In this document: piece after piece, positions 57,167 to 64,000 of the stretch
Numbering within the stretch: the stretch's first letter is position 1
Layout of the letters: every line of letters starts with the position of its first letter
Assembly (NCBI GenBank): GCA_946811695.1
Contig: OX328128.1
Span: 71,912,108 to 71,976,107, forward strand
Reading direction: 5' to 3'
DNA: 64,000 nt
Source of the DNA: Gonocerus acuteangulatus
Taxonomy: Eukaryota; Arthropoda; Insecta; Hemiptera; Coreidae
Position numbers and translations under genes: made by a program
The notes under the pieces: model-generated
The model's database searches: none
What the model was told of the DNA's origin: nothing
Seen by the model: the letters and a program-made list of their open reading frames with translations, nothing else

Positions 57167-57349
57167 AAAAAAAACATGGATGAGCAACTGCGAAGTGAAA
57201 TAATGAGTACGCTTTTTGCTAGTTCTTAACTTTTAATTCTTAATTTATTTACTTTATATGTATATATGTAAATATTGATTACTAAAAAGACCTATTGATT
57301 GGTTCTACCCATTAACCAACGTTGAAAATAGCAAATGGCATATTGAGAG

Positions 57350-57382
<33 letters not shown>

Positions 57383-57472
57383 CTTTTTTCTTTTTTTTTT
57401 TACGCGTATCAACAAATCTTGGCTATTAGCGCCGAGAGAGGGCTGTTATACACAAATAAATAAATAAATTAT
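57167..57472 (+). mobile_element. 3' UTR and (AAAT)n tail of the LINE ending at 57166
   Basis: Contains a long internal poly(T) tract (about 57352-57402), followed by a GC-richer block (AACAAATCTTGGCTATTAGC) and an (AAAT)n tail. Related pieces occur in reverse at 38825-38916 and 46895-46925, so the T-tract is part of the family's 3' UTR. Confidence 0.6.
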
Positions 57473-58326
57473 GCTTGGCTAGTTTCTTGCATACAAACAT
57501 TCACAGACCATCATTACTATTTAGTTTTCGACCAATCATTGAGTGTTGTTTGTAGCAGTTATTTGAATACCTTCAATATAATATTCTGAAGTCTGAGTTA
57601 TGTTTCTTTCTGATTAATACTGAGAATTTCTAAGAGCTCCATTCTCTTCATTGGGTACAGTAAGATGTGGTGTGTGGTTCCTTCAACGGAATTATTGAAC
57701 AGAGTGCGTAATAGAATTAGGTTGATGGTATATTTGATTGACTTGGAGGAAAATCTAATGACATTTTGTTCAATTTTCCTAGTTCAGAAATTATTTTTAG
57801 GTCAGGAAATGGTAGGTCTAGTATAGTTTTGAAGATCGCCAGGAACTATTGGAAGATTTTTATAGAAATATCTGAACTTTGCGTAGCATAGCCACCTTGG
57901 TTAATGGAACTATTATTTTTACAACTATTATAGAATGCTAGAGACAATATAATTAAGGCAATAGGTAAAATAAAACGCTATCCATTCGTAAGGCAAATAA
58001 ATTAAACGAAAGAAAGATTAATCGTTCTATCTGATAACGCTATCAGTAAACAGAATTAAACACACCTTACGCCGTGTAAAGACAGAGAGTAAATTTTATT
58101 TACACAACTTATCAGACAGCTTTGCTCAGATTAGTGCAGCCAGGCATAAACAACCCAGCCGGCAATCGTTATAGGCTCGTTCAACATGCGAGAATGCGAT
58201 TTACTGAATACAAATCGATTTTAATCCATACAAACATAGGATTTTGTACGATCCTATAACTTCAAATCTAATGACACGTTAATTAAAATGAACTATTCAC
58301 TTAAATTTAGAATTGTGCCATCAGGG

Positions 58327-58582
58327 TATCCACTGGATACTATTCAGTAACTGTAACAACCCGCTAGAGAGCCGTTACAGTTACTGGATAGTATCCACTG
58401 GATACTATCCAGTAGCTGTAACAACCCACTAGACAGCCGTTACAGCTACTGGATAGTAGCCACTGGATACTATCCAGTAGCTGTAACAACCCGCTAGACA
58501 GCCGTTACAGCTACTGGATAGTATCCACTGGATACTATCCAGTAGCTGTAACAACCCGCTAGAGAGCCGTTACAGCTACCTT
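58327..58582. repeat. 65-bp tandem repeat, each unit two hairpins, 4 copies
   Basis: Units repeat every 65 bp (58351, 58416, 58481, 58546). One half is the 35-base palindrome CTACTGGATAGTATCC-A-CTGGATACTATCCAGTAG. The other is a hairpin CTGTAAC...GTTACAG. Confidence 0.92.
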
Positions 58583-58754
58583 TGATTTCCCTCCCAGCCT
58601 GTCTGCTGGATGTTTTGCTCTTGCCAAATCAATCTACGGGCGCCTGCAATTGGGACCCCACTGCCTGTGTTCAGTGAGGTCCCCACTGATACTTATATAA
58701 GAAAATTGTCAGCTTTATGTACGTTATATTTATAAATACATATTTTGGGGGGGG

Positions 58755-59102
58755 GCGAGGTTAGCTCAATGGTAGAGCACTGGACTAATAAGTTGGAGGT
58801 CCTGAGTTCAAATAACGAGCAAGCACTAAAGATTTTTTCTTCTAGTGTCTTCATTCATGGGTTGAATTCGGCCTCCCTGACCGTCACTAGGCCAACCCAG
58901 CCTTTAATTAATTTAATAATGGTTACCTTGGGTGCTAATGACTCTAGCAGTCGAAGCGGCCAAGGGGAAAATCAGGCGGCCAGAGCATAGTACTGACCAC
59001 ACTATCTCCCTAGTGTGCCGTATGGTCATGAATCAGATACCTCTATAGTATCTGGCCCTCAGGGCCCTCGTGGCCTGTTACGGGACTGATTTTTTTTTTT
59101 TA
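58755..59102 (+). mobile_element. tRNA-derived SINE, copy 1
   Basis: The head is tRNA-like, with an A box (TTAGCTCAATGGTAGAGC, 58761-58778) and a B box (GAGTTCAAAT, 58804). The body includes GGGGAAAATCAGGCGGCCAG and TGTGCCGTATGGTCA, shared with copies at 17.3-17.6 and 59.8-60.1 kb. It ends in a T-run. Pol III transcription and LINE-borrowed retrotransposition are the known mode for such elements. Confidence 0.8.
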
Positions 59103-59166
59103 TATATATACATTATATTTTAATTTATGTTCTTAAATTACTACTATTCCTGGGAAACGTCCCTCC

Positions 59167-59720
59167 TTATGTTATCCTCTTCTTTGCTTCGAAGACTGCC
59201 CCGGCGAAAGCCTTGAAAGCATGGAAGATTTCTTCGGATTCCAAGAGTTGACTAAAACTTGTCGGTGGCCATTCAAACATAGAGAATTCTCTCACGAGCT
59301 GAAACCTTTTTCTAGCGTATTTTGGGCATCCTAGGATGATATGTTCTACAATTTCTGTAGCTCCGCATCTGCATTTAGGATTATCCCGGATCTTGAAGTA
59401 GTGCAGTCTATGATTAATGTCACCGTGGCCTGATAGTAATTGTGCTGTCTAACTCCAGCCAATCCATGTCTAATCTTTTCCTGACATCTGGGATGAATCC
59501 GTATGTATTCCTACCTTTAGTTGAAATTTTCCACCGGTCCTTCAATTGAGATACGGTCGCGCTGAACAAAATTGGTTTCGCCTCTGCGAACCTGGTCGTT
59601 CCGATATTGAAGACACTTGTGCCGACCCTTGCTGGAATACCTCTTGGTATGTTATACCTCGCAACGATTATTCCAAGTTCTAAAGAACTAATGCTTAGAA
59701 TCATTATCATTAGAACTAAT
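59167..59720 (-). pseudogene. R1/I-type LINE, C-terminal end of ORF2
   Basis: The minus strand first reads ARVGTSVFNIGTTRFAEAK and SQLKDRWKISTKGRNTYGF. After a frameshift near 59445 it reads QLLSGHGDINHRLHYFKIR and CRCGATEIVEHIILGCP, and ends GAVFEAKKRIT and stop. These are standard C-terminal motifs of R1/I-related LINEs, including a zinc-knuckle-like Cys/His cluster. The fragment is bounded by (TA)n on the left in sense direction and by a SINE near 59100. Confidence 0.8.
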
Positions 59721-59748
59721 GCATATTAAAATTAGGTATTTTCCTTTT

Positions 59749-59749
<1 letters not shown>

Positions 59750-59801
<52 letters not shown>
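59750..59801. repeat. (TA)n tract
   Basis: About 25 TA units between a LINE fragment and a SINE. Confidence 0.95.
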
Positions 59802-59804
<3 letters not shown>

Positions 59805-59805
59805 T

Positions 59806-60106
59806 ATAAATAAAAAATCAGTCTCATACCGAGGGCCCAGACGTACAGACACTGCAGAGATAAAATTCTTGACCATACGGTAGACTTGGAGATAGTGTGG
59901 CTAGTACTATACTCTGGCCGCCTGATTGTCCTCTTTGCAAGTACCCATTAAACTAATAAAAGGCTGGGAGGTCCTGGGGACGTTCTGGGACTCTGATTCC
60001 AATACTTCAACAACGACACTAGTAGATAAAATCTTTAATATGCGCCCGAGTTTGGAACTCAGGGTCTTCAGAATATGAGTCGAATGCTATACCACGCCTC
60101 CACACT
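59806..60106 (-). mobile_element. tRNA-derived SINE, copy 3
   Basis: Reverse-strand copy of the same SINE. The A box region (GGTATAGCATTCGACTC) is decayed; the body is clear (GGACAATCAGGCGGCCAGAG). It abuts a (TA)n tract at 59801. Confidence 0.75.
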
Positions 60107-60403
60107 CTCACACACATACACAAACACACCCATATAATATATATATATATACATATATACCATAAAACTGAGCCACATTGGTACAGTGTGGTGAAATGAG
60201 TACAAAGCTATACTGCTTATATATGCTACTATACTAAATGCACACATAGGTGTATATTATACCTATAAGTATGGATTATTATTATAGAGTTGTTGTTGGG
60301 TTGATACATAATTTTACAAACATGACGTCGTTTAATTTGACACATAAAAGGTTCTTCATATCTTCCTACGATCTTACCTAATGAATACCCAAAATGACAT
60401 TAG

Positions 60404-60406
<3 letters not shown>

Positions 60407-60470
<64 letters not shown>
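60407..60470. repeat. (TA)n tract
   Basis: About 31 TA units. Confidence 0.95.
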
Positions 60471-60725
60471 ATATATACTTGTTTTTCTCACCATGAAACT
60501 CGGTGTGTAGAAAAACGATTGAACGAGTTCGCCTACCTTCAAAATCGGTCCATTTGTGGAATGGGTGATTAATAAAAACTAACTTATTAATTTGCCAGTA
60601 CCGGTCGTTAGTTTTACTCCGTTGCAACGAAAATTTGTAGATATCATGCCGAAATAAAAAGGAACATTATTGGAAAAAAAACTGAATAGGTCCATTAGAA
60701 GTTGAAGTTTAGTCAAGAAAAAACA
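60470..60725. repeat. Decayed copy of the ~145-bp family next to (TA)n
   Basis: GTACCGGTCGTTAGTTTTAC and GTTGCAACGAAAATTTGTAG match the 7-9 kb units. Only one unit is kept. Confidence 0.5.
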
Positions 60726-60729
60726 TTTA

Positions 60730-61875
60730 ATAAAAATATTTTTTATATAGGTTATTTCAAGGAAATTCTTTCGAAATGCTGGTTCTATTATTAACTTCGC
60801 TGAGGACTGTGCTTATTTATGCAGCTCCAGCGTAACTGTCTTTTTAGATATATTTAGATATAGGCATAGTTTGGCGGGGAATCCAATAGAACCACTTCCA
60901 AGAATATGTATTCTGGAGAAAATATATAAAAGGAACATTTTTGTTTAGGGTTCGCTAATATGATTTACGTTATTTAAATGGTTTTTTTTTTTAAATATTA
61001 ATTAAATTTTCAAAATTATGTGGATATACTTGAATGCTCTCACAGGTGTTTTATGGAAAGCATCCATTCAATTATGGCTACCATATTGTTCGCTTGTCAA
61101 TTTGCGTTTTTATACATTTTCAATAAAATTAGTACAATATCGCTCCAAGACTGTACAATTTGGTAAATTTTCAATCGAGAACAGATAAAACACATTTAGC
61201 CTCGAGTATTCATGTGAGTTATTCATTGAACTATTCAATGGCCATTTTGAATACTGATTCCACATGTGGTCTTATTCAATACTACTGAATTCTATTACAA
61301 ACGATATTAAAAGCGTCTTACTGACTTATGAATAATTTCTAGTCTTGTTATGAGCAAAATTAAACTTCGAGAGTGCAAAATATGTGGTAATTTAGTTTCA
61401 CAGGATTTTTGTCATATTTTTTATGGCTGTTATAAAATAAATTTTGATTATGGAAAGTTTTTTAATATACTAATTAGATGTCCATATTTGTTAAATATTT
61501 TAGTAACAAAAGCAATGAATTTGTAATCAGTACGTTTGAGCAAGAGTTTGGAAACGTTGCCATTTGTGCAGTGCAGTATCTCCGTAGTGCGGAAATTTGT
61601 TTATCCACGCGCCCCATTTATTGATAAATACATAAAAAAATTAGGTATTTGAATTTTTGAAAAATTTTTGAAGTAGATTTTTGATGGTTTGTTATCTCAA
61701 TGAGCTTAAATTTTGCATATTTTGTATTTGTATATAGGTTATAAAAACATTTGTTAGGCGTAATTTCTGGATAATTCAATGAGTATTTGTTGGTGCTTTG
61801 AATGCTAAAGAAAGAATATGGGTTTTGTGTGCCATGGGGAATGTACATATTATGGCAATACTTAACTGTTTTCTT
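60730..61875. other. AT-rich intronic sequence, no gene seen
   Basis: Downstream (in transcription) of exon 0. No repeat family recognised. Confidence 0.35.
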
Positions 61876-61879
61876 GAAG

Positions 61880-62340
61880 ACTGCTGCGTCCTAAGTGCGT
61901 ATCCCAGCTCAAAACGCCTCCGCAAATCGCCCTCCACAGCACTTCGACATCCGCGCGTGGAATCAATAACGCCCCAGACGCGCCGCACACGCCCTTTATC
62001 CGCGATCTGACTACGCGTCCCCTCGGACGCGTTTGCCTCTTCCTGGCGCTTCAAGTCCGGTCCTCACGTCGACTGAGTCCTCCTCTCTCAGGCCTCGGCC
62101 AGTCACAGGTGGTTGATGGGGTACCGGCGGGGGTGTGCCCGGGCTGAGGGTTGGGGCTGGGACCGCTGGCGGCAGCACTGATGCTGCCGGTGAGGTGGAT
62201 ATCGATCTCCGAGGTCTCCCGCCGGCCCGTGGGGGTACGGCATTCATTCATAGCCCCGAGAGTGAATGGTGTCCGTGGGTAGATTGGCCCGGTGTTATCT
62301 GGATAATAAACAAACACAACACACATGTCGCTTCATCCCA
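61880..62340 (-). promoter_or_regulatory. GC-rich, CpG-rich 5' region (probable promoter of the host gene)
   Basis: This is the only long GC-rich block in an otherwise strongly AT-rich window, with many CG dinucleotides. It encloses exon 0 on the minus strand. Transcription would start right of 62251. I see no convincing TATA box. Confidence 0.4.
62068..62251 (-). CDS. Candidate first coding exon (exon 0) of the minus-strand host gene
   Basis: Seen: an ATG (complement of 62249-62251) opens a 61-codon frame beginning MNECRTPTGRRE, rich in Ser, Pro, Thr and Arg. It ends with one extra base before GTGAGGAC, a good splice donor. That phase (1) fits exon B at 47706, which starts with two bases of a codon; the joined codon would be Arg. 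The exon sits in the most GC-rich and CpG-rich part of the window, as expected for a promoter-proximal exon. Inferred: an alternative N-terminus of the gene whose later exons lie at 47.6, 43.0, 7.1 and 4.6 kb. If not spliced, the frame runs only six codons further to a stop. No homologue is recognised from this exon alone, so the call rests on composition, donor and phase. Confidence 0.45.
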
Positions 62341-62630
62341 TAACATTTCAATGCTTTTATCTCCATCCTAAAACTTTTGTTCCTCTTAGCATTGTCTATA
62401 AAAACAACAAGGGTTTACCCAAAACAACACATCATGACAATTTGTAGATATCAATTCTTCTCTCCCACAATAAAGGGCATTATGAAGTGTTATTAATACG
62501 CACAGCATTTCAATTGCGATTATCTTCGCCGTTTTCATCCTTTCAAAATCGCAACCAGAACTTCCTTGTTGGAAATTCAATGAATATTCATATGGTCGAA
62601 ATCTCACGAAAAATATTTTCGTTGATCTTA

Positions 62631-62750
62631 GGGTGCGTTTACATCTGATAGTTATTGCAGGATATATATGTCAGGCAGAAATTTTACCTAATGTAAAATG
62701 CAAATCATTTTTGTTTGAGATTTATATTTCTATCACGAGCAATAAGGGTG
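62631..62750. mobile_element. Partial relative of the 23.3-kb palindromic MITE
   Basis: TTAGGGTGCGTTTACATCTG, then ATAGTTATTGCAGGATAT, as in the left arm at 23.33 kb. The second arm is lost. Confidence 0.6.
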
Positions 62751-62878
62751 CGTTTACAACTGACACTTCTCGCAGGAAATATATCTCTGGCGTCGGATAT
62801 AATAATTATGATGAATATCTATCCGACACCTGAGATATATTTCCTGCGAGAAGTGTCAGTTGTAAACGCACCCTTAGA
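62747..62878. mobile_element. Short palindromic MITE of the same end type
   Basis: AAGGGTGCGTTTACAACTGA...TCAGTTGTAAACGCACCCTT with nearly perfect ~60-bp arms. TA could be the target duplication. Its interior differs from the neighbour at 62631. Confidence 0.8.
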
Positions 62879-63020
62879 GATTACGACGGTAGAGAGTCTG
62901 AGTTAGGTCGTATGGTAATAAAAACTTCATTTTATAACAAAATGGGTTATGTTTTTGCGGATCTATTGGTTGACTTTTAAGCCTTCATCATTATAAGCAA
63001 ACCAAATTACAAATGTACAA

Positions 63021-63440
63021 GTCACTTATCAATGGCATCTGGCGCTGAATCCTGGACACTTAAAACAAAGGAACTGCAGGCGCATAGAGTTATTGAGCGA
63101 AAAATAATGCGACGAATAGTTTGTTTCATCTGCCAACAAGGTGCCAGGCGCATAAGGAATAACTGAGAACCGGATGAGGATATCGTTAGGTTCGTCAACT
63201 CAAGAAGAATTAGCTGGATTGGACATGTCAAAAGGTTATTTAACGATAGAATAGTGAAGAAGGTAATAAGAGAACCCTTCCCAGGAAAGAGGAAGAGAGG
63301 ACGTCCTAGGAAAATCTGGCAAAAGGACCTGGAAGAGGACCTTAGAAACATTGGAGTTTCTGACTGGCGAAGAAAGGCTGAGGATAGAGAGAAATAGAGG
63401 AGGGATTTCCATCTTGGACTGTAGAGCCGCATAAGTAAGT
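63021..63440 (+). pseudogene. LINE ORF2 C-terminal fragment with (TAAG)n tail
   Basis: Reads GAESWTLKTKELQAHRVIER, RRISWIGHVKRL and KRKRGRPRKIWQKDLEEDL, then VSDWRRKAEDREK. This is the common C-terminal end of many arthropod LINE polymerases. Two in-frame stops break it. It ends in a short (TAAG)n repeat at 63434-63448. Confidence 0.82.
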
Positions 63441-63525
63441 AAGTAAGTTTAAAGCATTAGCTAATAGAATGCCACTAAAATATGAATATAGTTAAGAACA
63501 GGAAATAGGCCGTTGATAAAAAAAA

Positions 63526-63600
63526 GTCCGACTCGCAGGAACTGCGTCATCTTAGTGTGTTTCCCTACTTATCCCTAGTGTCATTTAGGCTGCTTATAAT
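63526..63600 (+). repeat. Dispersed core CGCAGGAACTGCGTCATCTT (best copy)
   Basis: GTCCGACTCGCAGGAACTGC then GTCATCTTAG and TATCCCTAGTGTCATTT. Other copies: 16400, 23961, 34367, 34541, 38590, 52150-52205 (reverse), 54825 and 55240. Confidence 0.65.
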
Positions 63601-63627
63601 AGAAACAGTTGATGTTTTTGTTAAGGT

Positions 63628-63749
63628 CGCTTCCATTTCGCTCCAAAAATAGTGGACGGATTCTGCTGGTTAACGAACTTGACCTTTCAAATTAGGTGAA
63701 ATGTTTTTGAACCAAATTTCATCAGCACCACTTTTGTGTGAGAGAGCAG

Positions 63750-63790
<41 letters not shown>
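63628..63790 (+). repeat. Composite (TA)n repeat, left module only
   Basis: CATTTCGCTCCAAAAATAGT, CTGGTTAACGAACTTGACCT, then (TA)n at 63753-63786. The right module is replaced by other sequence. Confidence 0.65.
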
Positions 63791-63793
<3 letters not shown>

Positions 63794-64000
63794 TATTTAA
63801 TGCTTACAAGATTTGAATCTTTTAGCATGGGGGGGGGGGGGGTTACTATGTGATGTTGTTAGTTTCCTTAGGTATTTACAAATCTTAAATGAAAATAAAA
63901 TCCTTATTTATAAAATATATTGTACAGATGTTAAATAAACATATTAAATAAAAAAAAAATATATATATAAAATAACACTATAATGCCAAATTACTATTAG

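Noticed and set aside
58755..58830. A functional tRNA gene
   Set aside because: A and B boxes are present but the acceptor stem does not close. The body after the tRNA-like head is shared by two other copies, so it is a SINE.
62011..62247. Pro-rich 78-residue minus-strand frame overlapping exon 0
   Set aside because: Alternative frame of the same GC-rich block. The chosen frame has the ATG in place, a matching donor phase and a more balanced composition.

Overview
This is a eukaryotic, animal window, most likely from an arthropod and probably an insect. It is AT-rich, shows GT-AG introns, and is dense in insect-type repeats: mariner, I-clade and R2-like non-LTR retrotransposons, Helitron, tRNA-derived SINEs, and many inverted-repeat elements. 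Long (TA)n tracts occur every few kilobases. There is no operon structure, rRNA or CRISPR array. I cannot name the species.

The only host gene I can support runs on the minus strand through almost the whole window. Six short exons with matching reading phases were found by eye: a GC-rich first coding exon (62068-62251), two mutually similar alternative exons (48669-48828 and 47581-47706), then exons at 42862-43065, 7068-7125 and 4509-4634. Joined, they read as a basic, serine-rich N-terminal region that I tentatively assign to an RGK-type (Rad/Gem/Rem-like) small GTPase. The G domain would lie beyond the left edge. Almost everything else is intron filled with mobile DNA.

Layout: 1-9.8 kb has exons D and E, a mariner remnant, a large foldback and (TA)n-linked repeats. 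9.8-14.5 kb is an almost complete minus-strand LINE, with ORF1 and ORF2 in one frame separated by a single TGA in a leaky context. 15-18.3 kb has nested inverted repeats, a SINE and a palindromic element with hammerhead-ribozyme-like motifs on both strands. 19.1-21.1 kb has a 78-bp satellite and a decayed ~107-bp repeat. 25-26.1 kb is a 5'-truncated I-type LINE with an intact RNase H domain and a target-site duplication. 27.7-33 kb has several LINE ends and a CATGA-rich degenerate region. 34.9-42.2 kb has ~0.5 kb, 50-bp and 134-bp tandem repeats. 43.5-49.5 kb has three inverted-repeat elements, exons A-C, GA-rich DNA and a possible enhancer. 49.7-63.4 kb has LINE ends, a non-autonomous Helitron, a cruciform-forming 65-bp repeat, two SINE copies and the GC-rich 5' region.

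The signals most worth following are the hammerhead-like motifs in inverted-repeat elements, the TGA-CTA junction between LINE ORFs, the duplicated alternative exons, and the repeat families whose ends are (TA)n tracts.
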